Part shown: positions 38,682 through 52,677 of the stretch, in pieces | Numbering within the stretch: position 1 is the first letter of the stretch | How the letters are laid out: each line of letters opens with the position of its first letter | Assembly (NCBI GenBank): GCA_963971405.1 | Contig: CAXART010000009.1 | Location: 62,001-126,000, forward strand | Source: Psococerastis gibbosa | Lineage: Eukaryota > Arthropoda > Insecta > Psocodea > Psocidae | Length of the DNA: 64,000 bases | Direction: 5' to 3' | The notes under the pieces: model-generated | Databases searched by the model: none | Seen by the model: only the letters and a program-made list of their open reading frames with translations | Told to the model about the DNA's origin: nothing | Position numbers and translations under genes: made by a program

Positions 38682-41600
38682 TAGCTACATTTACACCGAT
38701 GAACACGCAGGAACAATTGCTCAATGTTAAGTATAATACAATGAGCCAAAATAAGCCAAATTAAGACACCCTTATCACATCAAGACCTTTAAAAAAAATA
38801 ATATAAGTAAATAGCTATTTTTTTTATTCATGTCGAATGAATTTTTTTTAGCAACATTTAAACCGATGTACACGCAGGAGCAAGTGTTCAATGTTAAGTA
38901 CAATACAATGAGCCTAAATAAGCAAAATTAAGACACCTATATCTTTTAAAGACCTTTAAAAAAAATAATATAAGTAAATAGCTATTTTTCTTATTCTTGT
39001 CGATTGAATTTTTTTTAGCTACATTTACACCGATGAACACGCAGGAGCAATTGCTCAATGTTAAGTACAATACAATGAGCCAAAATAAGCAAAATTAAGA
39101 CACCTATATCTTTTTAAAACCTTAAAAAAAAATAAAATAAGTAAATAGCTATTTTTCTTATTCTTGTCGAATGAATTTTTTTTAGCTACATCTACACCGA
39201 TGAACACGCAGGAGCAATTGTTTAATGTTAAGTACAATACAATGAGCCAAAATAAGCAAAATTAAGACACTCATATCATATCAAGACCTTTAAAAAAAAA
39301 AATAAGTATATAGCTATTTTTCTTATTCTTGTCGAATGAATTTTTTGTAGCTACATTTACACCGATGAACACGCAGGAGCAAGTGGCCAATGTTAAGTAC
39401 AATACAGTGAGCCTAAATAAGCAAAATTAAGACACCTATATCTTTATAAGACCTTTTAAAAAAATAAAATAAGTACATAGCTATTTTTCTTATTCTTGTC
39501 GAATGAATTTTTTTTAGCTACATTTACACCGATGAACACGCAGGAACAATTTCTCAATGTTAATTACAATACATTGAGCCAAAATAAGCCAAATTAAGAC
39601 ACCCGTGTCATATCAAGACCTTTAAAAAAAATAAAATAAGTATTTAGCTAATTTTCTTATTCTTGTCGAATGAATTTTTTTTAGCTACATTTACACCGAT
39701 GAACACGCAGGAGCAATTGCCCAATGTTAAGTACAATACAATGAGCCAAAATAAGCAAAATTTAGACACCAAAATCATATCAAGACCTTTAAAAAAAATA
39801 ATATAAGTAAATAGCTATTTTTTTTATTCTTGTCGAATGAATTTTTTTTAGCAACATTTAAACCGATGAACACGCAGGAGCAATTGCTCAATGTCAAGTA
39901 CAATACAGTGAGCCAAAATAAGCAAAATTAAGACACCTATATCTTTTTAAAACCTTTAAAAAAATAAAATAAGTAAATAGCTATTTTTCTTATTCTTGTC
40001 GAATGAATTTTTTTTAGCTACATTTACACCGATGAACACGCAGGAGCAATTGCTCAATGTTTATTACAATACAATGAGCCAACATAAGCCAAATTAAGAC
40101 ACCCGTGTCATATCAAGACCTTTAAAAAAAATAAAATAAGTAAATAGCTATTTTTCGTATTCTTGTCTAATGAATTTTTTGTAGCTACATTTACACCGAT
40201 GAACACGCAGGAGCAAGTGGCCAATGTTAAGTACAATACAGTGAGCCTAAATAAGCAAAATTAAGACACCTATATCTTTATAAGACCTTTTAAAAAAATA
40301 AAATAAGTAAATAGCTATTTTTCTTATTCTTGTCGAATGAATTTTTTTTAGCTACATTTACACCGATGAACACGCAGGAACAATTTCCCAATGTTAAGTA
40401 CAATACATTGAGCCAAAATAAGCAAAATTAAAACACCTATATCTTTTTAAAACCTTTAAAAAAAATAAAATAAGTAAATAGCTATTTTTCTTATTCTTGT
40501 CGAATGAATTTTTTTTAGCTACTTTTACACCGATGAACCCGCAGGAGCAATTGTTCAATGTTGAGTACAATACAATGAGCCAAAATAAGCAAAATTAAGA
40601 CACCCTTATCATATCAAGACCTTTAAAAAAAATAAAATAAGTAAATAGCTATTTTTTTTATTCTTGTCGAATGAATTTTTTTTAGCAACATTTAAACCGA
40701 TGTACACGCAGGAGGAATTGTTTAATATCAAGTACAATACAATGAGCCAAAATAAGCAAAATTAAGACACCTACATCTTTTAGAAACCTTTAAAAAAATA
40801 AAATAAGTAAATAGCTATTTTTCTTATTCTTGTCGAATGAATTTTTTTTAGCTACATTTACACCGATGAACACGCAGGAGCAATTTCTCAATGTTAAGTA
40901 CAATACAATGAGCCAAAATAAGCCAAATTACGACACCCGTGTCATATCAAGACCTTAAAAAAAAAAAAAAAAGTATATAGCTATTTTTCTTATTCTTGTC
41001 GAATGAATTTTTTGTAGCTACATTTACACCGATGAACACGCAGGAGCAAGTGGCCAATGTTAAGTACAATACAGTGAGCCTAAATAAGCAAAATTAAGAC
41101 ACCTATATCTTTATAAGACCTTTTAAAAAAATAAAATAAGTAAATAGCTATTTTTCTTATTCTTGTCGAATGAATTTTTTTTAGCTACATTTACACCGAT
41201 GAACACGCAGGAACAATTTCTCAATGTTAAGTACAATACAGTGAGCCTAAATAAGCAAAATTAAGACACCTATATCTTTATAAGACCTTTTAAAAAAATA
41301 AAATAAGTAAATAGCTATTTTTCTTATTCTTGTCGAATGAATTTTATTTAGCTACATTTACACCGATGAACAATCAGGAGCAATTGCTCAATGTTTAGTT
41401 CAATACAATGAGCCAAAATAAATAAAATTAAGACACCGTTATCATATCAAGACCTTTAAAAAAAATAAAATAAGTAAATAGCTATTTTTTTTATTCTTGT
41501 CGAATGAATTTTTTTAGCAACATTTAAACCGATGAACACGCAGGAGCAATTGCTCAATGTCAAGTACAATACAATGAGCCAAAATAAGCAAAATTAAGAC

Positions 41601-44346
41601 ACCTATATCTTTTTAAAACCTTTAAAAAAATAAAATAAGTAAATAGCTATTTTTCTTATTCTTGTCGAATGAATTTTTTTTAGCTACATTTACACCGATG
41701 AACACGCAGGAGCAATTGCTCAATGTTAATTACAATACATTGAGCCAAAATAAGCCAAATTAAGACACCCGTGTCATATCAAGACCTTTAAAAAAAATAA
41801 AATAAGTATTTAGCTAATTTTCTTATTCTTGTCGAATGAATTTTTTTTAGCTACATTTACACCGATGAACACGCAGGAGCAATTGCCCAATGTTAAGTAC
41901 AATACAATGAGCCAAAATAAGCAAAATTTAGACTCCAAAATCATATCAAGACCTTTAAAAAAAATAATATAAGTAAATAGCTATTTTTTTTATTCTTGTC
42001 GAATGAATTTTTTTTAGCAACATTTAAACCGATGAACACGCAGGAGCAATTGCTCAATGTCAAGTACAATACAGTGAGCCAAAATAAGCAAAATTAAGAC
42101 ACCTATATCTTTTTAAAACCTTTAAAAAAATAAAATAAGTAAATAGCTATTTTTCTTATTCTTGTCGAATGAATTTTTTTTAGCTACATTTACACCGATG
42201 AACACGCAGGAGCAATTGCTCAATGTTTATTACAATACAATGAGCCAACATAAGCCAAATTAAGACACCCGTGTCATATCAAGACCTTTAAAAAAAATAA
42301 AATAAGTAAATAGCTATTTTTCGTATTCTTGTCTAATGAATTTTTTGTAGCTACATTTACACCGATGAACACGCAGGAGCAAGTGGTCAATGTTAAGTAC
42401 AATACAGTGAGCCTAAATAAGCATAACTAAGACACCTTTATCTTCTTAAGACCTTTAAAAAAAATAAAATAAGTAAATAGCTATTTTTCTTATTCTTGTC
42501 GAATGAATTTTTTTTAGCTACATTTACACCGATGAACACGCAGGAACAATTGCTCAATGTTAAGTATAATACAATGAGCCAAAATAAGCCAAATTAAGAC
42601 ACCCTTATCACATCAAGACCTTTAAAAAAAATAATATAAGTAAATAGCTATTTTTTTTATTCATGTCGAATGAATTTTTTTTAGCAACATTTAAACCGAT
42701 GTACACGCAGGAGCAAGTGTTCAATGTTAAGTACAATACAATGAGCCTAAATAAGCAAAATTAAGACACCTATATCTTTTAAAGACCTTTAAAAAAAATA
42801 ATATAAGTAAATAGCTATTTTTTTTATTCTTGTCGAATGAATTTTTTTTAGCAACATTTAAACCGATGAACACGCAGGAGCAATTGCTCAATGTCAAGTA
42901 CAATACAATGAGCCAAAATAAGCAAAATTAAGACACCTATATCTTTTTAAAACCTTTAAAAAAATAAAATAAGTAAATAGCTATTTTTCTTATTCTTGTC
43001 GAATGAATTTTTTTTAGCTACATTTACACCGATGAACACGCAGGAGCAATTGCCCAATGTTAAGTACAATACAATGAGCCAAAATAAGCAAAATTAAGAC
43101 ACCCTTATCATATCAAGACCTTTAAAAAAAATAAAATAAGTAAATAGCTATTTTTTTTATTCTTGTCGAATGAATTTTTTTTAGCAACATTTAAACCGAT
43201 GTACACGCAGGAGGAATTGTTTAATATCAAGTACGATACAATGAGCCAAAATAAGCAAAATTAAGACACCTACATCTTTTAGAAACCTTTAAAAAAATAA
43301 AATAAGTAAATAGCTATTTTTCTTATTCATGTCGAATGAATTTTATTTAGCTACATTTACACCGATGAACAATCAGGAGCAATTGCTCAATAGTTAGTTC
43401 AATACAATGAGCCAAAATAAATAAAATTAAGACACCGTTATCATATCAAGACCTTTAAAAAAAATAAAATAAGTAAATAGCTATTTTTTTTATTCTTGTC
43501 GAATGAATTTTTTTAGCAACATTTAAACCGATGAACACGCAGGAGCAATTGCTCAATGTCAAGTACAATACACTGAGCCAAAATAAGCAAAATTAAGACA
43601 CCTATATCTTTTTAAAACCTTTAAAAAAATAAAATAAGTAAATAGCTATTTTTCCTATTCTTGTCGAATGAATTTTTTTTAGCTACATTTACACCGATGA
43701 ACACGCAGGAGCAATTGCCCAATGTTAAGTACAATACAATGAGCCAAAATAAGCCAAATTAAGACACCCCCGTCATATCAAGACCTTTAAAAAAAATAAT
43801 ATAAGTAAATAGCTATTTTTTTTATTCTTGTCGAATGAATTTTTTTTAGCAACATTTAAACCGATGAACACGCAGGAGCAATTGCTCAATGTCAAGTACA
43901 ATACAGTGAGCCAAAATAAGCAAAATTAAGACACCTATATCTTTTTAAAACCTTTAAAAAAATAAAATAAGTAAATAGCTATTTTTCTTATTCTTGTCGA
44001 ATGAATTTTTTTTAGCTACATTTACACCGATGAACACGCAGGAGCAATTGCTCAATGTTTATTACAATACAATGAGCCAACATAAGCCAAATTAAGACAC
44101 CCGTGTCATATCAAGACCTTTAAAAAAAATAAAATAAGTAAATAGCTATTTTTCGTATTCTTGTCTAATGAATTTTTTGTAGCTACATTTACACCGATGA
44201 ACACGCAGGAGCAAGTGGTCAATGTTAAGTACAATACAGTGAGCCTAAATAAGCATAACTAAGACACCTTTATCTTCTTAAGACCTTTAAAAAAAATAAA
44301 ATAAGTAAATAGCTATTTTTCTTATTCTTGTCGAATGAATTTTTTT
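38682..44346. repeat. 34-monomer HOR (5665 bp), copy B
   Basis: Full-length copy with the same marker order as A. It carries T at 41934 (GACTCC), shared with D and E, which groups these copies together. Confidence 0.92.
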
Positions 44347-46846
44347 TAGCTACATTTACACCGATGAACACGCAGGAACAATTGCTCAATGTTAAGTATA
44401 ATACAATGAGCCAAAATAAGCCAAATTAAGACACCCTTATCACATCAAGACCTTTAAAAAAAATAATATAAGTAAATAGCTATTTTTTTTATTCATGTCG
44501 AATGAATTTTTTTTAGCAACATTTAAACCGATGTACACGCAGGAGCAAGTGTTCAATGTTAAGTACAATACAATGAGCCTAAATAAGCAAAATTAAGACA
44601 CCTATATCTTTTAAAGACCTTTAAAAAAAATAATATAAGTAAATAGCTATTTTTCTTATTCTTGTCGATTGAATTTTTTTTAGCTACATTTACACCGATG
44701 AACACGCAGGAGCAATTGCTCAATGTTAAGTACAATACAATGAGCCAAAATAAGCAAAATTAAGACACCTATATCTTTTTAAAACCTTAAAAAAAAATAA
44801 AATAAGTAAATAGCTATTTTTCTTATTCTTGTCGAATGAATTTTTTTTAGCTACATCTACACCGATGAACACGCAGGAGCAATTGTTTAATGTTAAGTAC
44901 AATACAATGAGCCAAAATAAGCAAAATTAAGACACTCATATCATATCAAGACCTTTAAAAAAAAAAATAAGTATATAGCTATTTTTCTTATTCTTGTCGA
45001 ATGAATTTTTTGTAGCTACATTTACACCGATGAACACGCAGGAGCAAGTGGCCAATGTTAAGTACAATACAGTGAGCCTAAATAAGCAAAATTAAGACAC
45101 CTATATCTTTATAAGACCTTTTAAAAAAATAAAATAAGTACATAGCTATTTTTCTTATTCTTGTCGAATGAATTTTTTTTAGCTACATTTACACCGATGA
45201 ACACGCAGGAACAATTTCTCAATGTTAATTACAATACATTGAGCCAAAATAAGCCAAATTAAGACACCCGTGTCATATCAAGACCTTTAAAAAAAATAAA
45301 ATAAGTATTTAGCTAATTTTCTTATTCTTGTCGAATGAATTTTTTTTAGCTACATTTACACCGATGAACACGCAGGAGCAATTGCCCAATGTTAAGTACA
45401 ATACAATGAGCCAAAATAAGCAAAATTTAGACACCAAAATCATATCAAGACCTTTAAAAAAAATAATATAAGTAAATAGCTATTTTTTTTATTCTTGTCG
45501 AATGAATTTTTTTTAGCAACATTTAAACCGATGAACACGCAGGAGCAATTGCTCAATGTCAAGTACAATACAGTGAGCCAAAATAAGCAAAATTAAGACA
45601 CCTATATCTTTTTAAAACCTTTAAAAAAATAAAATAAGTAAATAGCTATTTTTCTTATTCTTGTCGAATGAATTTTTTTTAGCTACATTTACACCGATGA
45701 ACACGCAGGAGCAATTGCTCAATGTTTATTACAATACAATGAGCCAACATAAGCCAAATTAAGACACCCGTGTCATATCAAGACCTTTAAAAAAAATAAA
45801 ATAAGTAAATAGCTATTTTTCGTATTCTTGTCTAATGAATTTTTTGTAGCTACATTTACACCGATGAACACGCAGGAGCAAGTGGCCAATGTTAAGTACA
45901 ATACAGTGAGCCTAAATAAGCAAAATTAAGACACCTATATCTTTATAAGACCTTTTAAAAAAATAAAATAAGTAAATAGCTATTTTTCTTATTCTTGTCG
46001 AATGAATTTTTTTTAGCTACATTTACACCGATGAACACGCAGGAACAATTTCCCAATGTTAAGTACAATACATTGAGCCAAAATAAGCAAAATTAAAACA
46101 CCTATATCTTTTTAAAACCTTTAAAAAAAATAAAATAAGTAAATAGCTATTTTTCTTATTCTTGTCGAATGAATTTTTTTTAGCTACTTTTACACCGATG
46201 AACCCGCAGGAGCAATTGTTCAATGTTGAGTACAATACAATGAGCCAAAATAAGCAAAATTAAGACACCCTTATCATATCAAGACCTTTAAAAAAAATAA
46301 AATAAGTAAATAGCTATTTTTTTTATTCTTGTCGAATGAATTTTTTTTAGCAACATTTAAACCGATGTACACGCAGGAGGAATTGTTTAATATCAAGTAC
46401 AATACAATGAGCCAAAATAAGCAAAATTAAGACACCTACATCTTTTAGAAACCTTTAAAAAAATAAAATAAGTAAATAGCTATTTTTCTTATTCTTGTCG
46501 AATGAATTTTTTTTAGCTACATTTACACCGATGAACACGCAGGAGCAATTTCTCAATGTTAAGTACAATACAATGAGCCAAAATAAGCCAAATTACGACA
46601 CCCGTGTCATATCAAGACCTTAAAAAAAAAAAAAAAAGTATATAGCTATTTTTCTTATTCTTGTCGAATGAATTTTTTGTAGCTACATTTACACCGATGA
46701 ACACGCAGGAGCAAGTGGTCAATGTTAAGTACAATACAGTGAGCCTAAATAAGCATAACTAAGACACCTTTATCTTCTTAAGACCTTTAAAAAAAATAAA
46801 ATAAGTAAATAGCTATTTTTCTTATTCTTGTCGAATGAATTTTTTT
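44347..46846. repeat. 34-monomer HOR, copy C, lacking 19 monomers (2500 bp)
   Basis: GTCGATTGA is at 44666 and then 47166, a spacing of 2500 bp rather than 5665. Sequence follows the HOR to the A16 monomer, then jumps from the CAAGTGGCC monomer into the CAAGTGGTC monomer. The switch lies between 46667 and 46718, where both parents are identical. The missing 3165 bp equals 19 monomers, so phase is kept. This is a clean deletion by homologous exchange, or the parent state before an insertion. Confidence 0.9.
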
Positions 46847-49800
46847 TAGCTACATTTACACCGATGAACACGCAGGAACAATTGCTCAATGTTAAGTATA
46901 ATACAATGAGCCAAAATAAGCCAAATTAAGACACCCTTATCACATCAAGACCTTTAAAAAAAATAATATAAGTAAATAGCTATTTTTTTTATTCATGTCG
47001 AATGAATTTTTTTTAGCAACATTTAAACCGATGTACACGCAGGAGCAAGTGTTCAATGTTAAGTACAATACAATGAGCCTAAATAAGCAAAATTAAGACA
47101 CCTATATCTTTTAAAGACCTTTAAAAAAAATAATATAAGTAAATAGCTATTTTTCTTATTCTTGTCGATTGAATTTTTTTTAGCTACATTTACACCGATG
47201 AACACGCAGGAGCAATTGCTCAATGTTAAGTACAATACAATGAGCCAAAATAAGCAAAATTAAGACACCTATATCTTTTTAAAACCTTAAAAAAAAATAA
47301 AATAAGTAAATAGCTATTTTTCTTATTCTTGTCGAATGAATTTTTTTTAGCTACATCTACACCGATGAACACGCAGGAGCAATTGTTTAATGTTAAGTAC
47401 AATACAATGAGCCAAAATAAGCAAAATTAAGACACTCATATCATATCAAGACCTTTAAAAAAAAAAATAAGTATATAGCTATTTTTCTTATTCTTGTCGA
47501 ATGAATTTTTTGTAGCTACATTTACACCGATGAACACGCAGGAGCAAGTGGCCAATGTTAAGTACAATACAGTGAGCCTAAATAAGCAAAATTAAGACAC
47601 CTATATCTTTATAAGACCTTTTAAAAAAATAAAATAAGTACATAGCTATTTTTCTTATTCTTGTCGAATGAATTTTTTTTAGCTACATTTACACCGATGA
47701 ACACGCAGGAACAATTTCTCAATGTTAATTACAATACATTGAGCCAAAATAAGCCAAATTAAGACACCCGTGTCATATCAAGACCTTTAAAAAAAATAAA
47801 ATAAGTATTTAGCTAATTTTCTTATTCTTGTCGAATGAATTTTTTTTAGCTACATTTACACCGATGAACACGCAGGAGCAATTGCCCAATGTTAAGTACA
47901 ATACAATGAGCCAAAATAAGCAAAATTTAGACACCAAAATCATATCAAGACCTTTAAAAAAAATAATATAAGTAAATAGCTATTTTTTTTATTCTTGTCG
48001 AATGAATTTTTTTTAGCAACATTTAAACCGATGAACACGCAGGAGCAATTGCTCAATGTCAAGTACAATACAGTGAGCCAAAATAAGCAAAATTAAGACA
48101 CCTATATCTTTTTAAAACCTTTAAAAAAATAAAATAAGTAAATAGCTATTTTTCTTATTCTTGTCGAATGAATTTTTTTTAGCTACATTTACACCGATGA
48201 ACACGCAGGAGCAATTGCTCAATGTTTATTACAATACAATGAGCCAACATAAGCCAAATTAAGACACCCGTGTCATATCAAGACCTTTAAAAAAAATAAA
48301 ATAAGTAAATAGCTATTTTTCGTATTCTTGTCTAATGAATTTTTTGTAGCTACATTTACACCGATGAACACGCAGGAGCAAGTGGCCAATGTTAAGTACA
48401 ATACAGTGAGCCTAAATAAGCAAAATTAAGACACCTATATCTTTATAAGACCTTTTAAAAAAATAAAATAAGTAAATAGCTATTTTTCTTATTCTTGTCG
48501 AATGAATTTTTTTTAGCTACATTTACACCGATGAACACGCAGGAACAATTTCCCAATGTTAAGTACAATACATTGAGCCAAAATAAGCAAAATTAAAACA
48601 CCTATATCTTTTTAAAACCTTTAAAAAAAATAAAATAAGTAAATAGCTATTTTTCTTATTCTTGTCGAATGAATTTTTTTTAGCTACTTTTACACCGATG
48701 AACCCGCAGGAGCAATTGTTCAATGTTGAGTACAATACAATGAGCCAAAATAAGCAAAATTAAGACACCCTTATCATATCAAGACCTTTAAAAAAAATAA
48801 AATAAGTAAATAGCTATTTTTTTTATTCTTGTCGAATGAATTTTTTTTAGCAACATTTAAACCGATGTACACGCAGGAGGAATTGTTTAATATCAAGTAC
48901 AATACAATGAGCCAAAATAAGCAAAATTAAGACACCTACATCTTTTAGAAACCTTTAAAAAAATAAAATAAGTAAATAGCTATTTTTCTTATTCTTGTCG
49001 AATGAATTTTTTTTAGCTACATTTACACCGATGAACACGCAGGAGCAATTTCTCAATGTTAAGTACAATACAATGAGCCAAAATAAGCCAAATTACGACA
49101 CCCGTGTCATATCAAGACCTTAAAAAAAAAAAAAAAAGTATATAGCTATTTTTCTTATTCTTGTCGAATGAATTTTTTGTAGCTACATTTACACCGATGA
49201 ACACGCAGGAGCAAGTGGCCAATGTTAAGTACAATACAGTGAGCCTAAATAAGCAAAATTAAGACACCTATATCTTTATAAGACCTTTTAAAAAAATAAA
49301 ATAAGTAAATAGCTATTTTTCTTATTCTTGTCGAATGAATTTTTTTTAGCTACATTTACACCGATGAACACGCAGGAACAATTTCTCAATGTTAAGTACA
49401 ATACAGTGAGCCTAAATAAGCAAAATTAAGACACCTATATCTTTATAAGACCTTTTAAAAAAATAAAATAAGTAAATAGCTATTTTTCTTATTCTTGTCG
49501 AATGAATTTTATTTAGCTACATTTACACCGATGAACAATCAGGAGCAATTGCTCAATGTTTAGTTCAATACAATGAGCCAAAATAAATAAAATTAAGACA
49601 CCGTTATCATATCAAGACCTTTAAAAAAAATAAAATAAGTAAATAGCTATTTTTTTTATTCTTGTCGAATGAATTTTTTTAGCAACATTTAAACCGATGA
49701 ACACGCAGGAGCAATTGCTCAATGTCAAGTACAATACAATGAGCCAAAATAAGCAAAATTAAGACACCTATATCTTTTTAAAACCTTTAAAAAAATAAAA

Positions 49801-52677
49801 TAAGTAAATAGCTATTTTTCTTATTCTTGTCGAATGAATTTTTTTTAGCTACATTTACACCGATGAACACGCAGGAGCAATTGCTCAATGTTAATTACAA
49901 TACATTGAGCCAAAATAAGCCAAATTAAGACACCCGTGTCATATCAAGACCTTTAAAAAAAATAAAATAAGTATTTAGCTAATTTTCTTATTCTTGTCGA
50001 ATGAATTTTTTTTAGCTACATTTACACCGATGAACACGCAGGAGCAATTGCCCAATGTTAAGTACAATACAATGAGCCAAAATAAGCAAAATTTAGACTC
50101 CAAAATCATATCAAGACCTTTAAAAAAAATAATATAAGTAAATAGCTATTTTTTTTATTCTTGTCGAATGAATTTTTTTTAGCAACATTTAAACCGATGA
50201 ACACGCAGGAGCAATTGCTCAATGTCAAGTACAATACAGTGAGCCAAAATAAGCAAAATTAAGACACCTATATCTTTTTAAAACCTTTAAAAAAATAAAA
50301 TAAGTAAATAGCTATTTTTCTTATTCTTGTCGAATGAATTTTTTTTAGCTACATTTACACCGATGAACACGCAGGAGCAATTGCTCAATGTTTATTACAA
50401 TACAATGAGCCAACATAAGCCAAATTAAGACACCCGTGTCATATCAAGACCTTTAAAAAAAATAAAATAAGTAAATAGCTATTTTTCGTATTCTTGTCTA
50501 ATGAATTTTTTGTAGCTACATTTACACCGATGAACACGCAGGAGCAAGTGGTCAATGTTAAGTACAATACAGTGAGCCTAAATAAGCATAACTAAGACAC
50601 CTTTATCTTCTTAAGACCTTTAAAAAAAATAAAATAAGTAAATAGCTATTTTTCTTATTCTTGTCGAATGAATTTTTTTTAGCTACATTTACACCGATGA
50701 ACACGCAGGAACAATTGCTCAATGTTAAGTATAATACAATGAGCCAAAATAAGCCAAATTAAGACACCCTTATCACATCAAGACCTTTAAAAAAAATAAT
50801 ATAAGTAAATAGCTATTTTTTTTATTCATGTCGAATGAATTTTTTTTAGCAACATTTAAACCGATGTACACGCAGGAGCAAGTGTTCAATGTTAAGTACA
50901 ATACAATGAGCCTAAATAAGCAAAATTAAGACACCTATATCTTTTAAAGACCTTTAAAAAAAATAATATAAGTAAATAGCTATTTTTTTTATTCTTGTCG
51001 AATGAATTTTTTTTAGCAACATTTAAACCGATGAACACGCAGGAGCAATTGCTCAATGTCAAGTACAATACAATGAGCCAAAATAAGCAAAATTAAGACA
51101 CCTATATCTTTTTAAAACCTTTAAAAAAATAAAATAAGTAAATAGCTATTTTTCTTATTCTTGTCGAATGAATTTTTTTTAGCTACATTTACACCGATGA
51201 ACACGCAGGAGCAATTGCCCAATGTTAAGTACAATACAATGAGCCAAAATAAGCAAAATTAAGACACCCTTATCATATCAAGACCTTTAAAAAAAATAAA
51301 ATAAGTAAATAGCTATTTTTTTTATTCTTGTCGAATGAATTTTTTTTAGCAACATTTAAACCGATGTACACGCAGGAGGAATTGTTTAATATCAAGTACG
51401 ATACAATGAGCCAAAATAAGCAAAATTAAGACACCTACATCTTTTAGAAACCTTTAAAAAAATAAAATAAGTAAATAGCTATTTTTCTTATTCATGTCGA
51501 ATGAATTTTATTTAGCTACATTTACACCGATGAACAATCAGGAGCAATTGCTCAATAGTTAGTTCAATACAATGAGCCAAAATAAATAAAATTAAGACAC
51601 CGTTATCATATCAAGACCTTTAAAAAAAATAAAATAAGTAAATAGCTATTTTTTTTATTCTTGTCGAATGAATTTTTTTAGCAACATTTAAACCGATGAA
51701 CACGCAGGAGCAATTGCTCAATGTCAAGTACAATACACTGAGCCAAAATAAGCAAAATTAAGACACCTATATCTTTTTAAAACCTTTAAAAAAATAAAAT
51801 AAGTAAATAGCTATTTTTCCTATTCTTGTCGAATGAATTTTTTTTAGCTACATTTACACCGATGAACACGCAGGAGCAATTGCCCAATGTTAAGTACAAT
51901 ACAATGAGCCAAAATAAGCCAAATTAAGACACCCCCGTCATATCAAGACCTTTAAAAAAAATAATATAAGTAAATAGCTATTTTTTTTATTCTTGTCGAA
52001 TGAATTTTTTTTAGCAACATTTAAACCGATGAACACGCAGGAGCAATTGCTCAATGTCAAGTACAATACAGTGAGCCAAAATAAGCAAAATTAAGACACC
52101 TATATCTTTTTAAAACCTTTAAAAAAATAAAATAAGTAAATAGCTATTTTTTTTATTCTTGTCGAATGAATTTTTTTTAGCAACATTTAAACCGATGAAC
52201 ACGCAGGAGCAATTGCTCAATGTCAAGTACAATACAGTGAGCCAAAATAAGCAAAATTAAGACACCTATATCTTTTTAAAACCTTTAAAAAAATAAAATA
52301 AGTAAATAGCTATTTTTCTTATTCTTGTCGAATGAATTTTTTTTAGCTACATTTACACCGATGAACACGCAGGAGCAATTGCTCAATGTTTATTACAATA
52401 CAATGAGCCAACATAAGCCAAATTAAGACACCCGTGTCATATCAAGACCTTTAAAAAAAATAAAATAAGTAAATAGCTATTTTTCGTATTCTTGTCTAAT
52501 GAATTTTTTGTAGCTACATTTACACCGATGAACACGCAGGAGCAAGTGGTCAATGTTAAGTACAATACAGTGAGCCTAAATAAGCATAACTAAGACACCT
52601 TTATCTTCTTAAGACCTTTAAAAAAAATAAAATAAGTAAATAGCTATTTTTCTTATTCTTGTCGAATGAATTTTTTT
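46847..52677. repeat. 34-monomer HOR, copy D, with one extra monomer (5831 bp)
   Basis: GTCGATTGA spacing from D to E is 5831 bp (47166 to 52997), 166 bp more than the norm. The extra unit is a tandem copy of one monomer at 51966-52317. T at 50099 gives the GACTCC variant shared with B and E. Confidence 0.92.
51966..52317. repeat. Single-monomer tandem duplication (166 bp)
   Basis: The AGCAAC-type monomer with CAATGTCAAG and CAGTGAGCCAAAA appears twice in a row. CAGTGAG recurs at 52069 and 52235. The two copies are identical over the compared stretch and the repeat is absent at the matching places in copies A, B and E, so it is recent. Confidence 0.92.
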
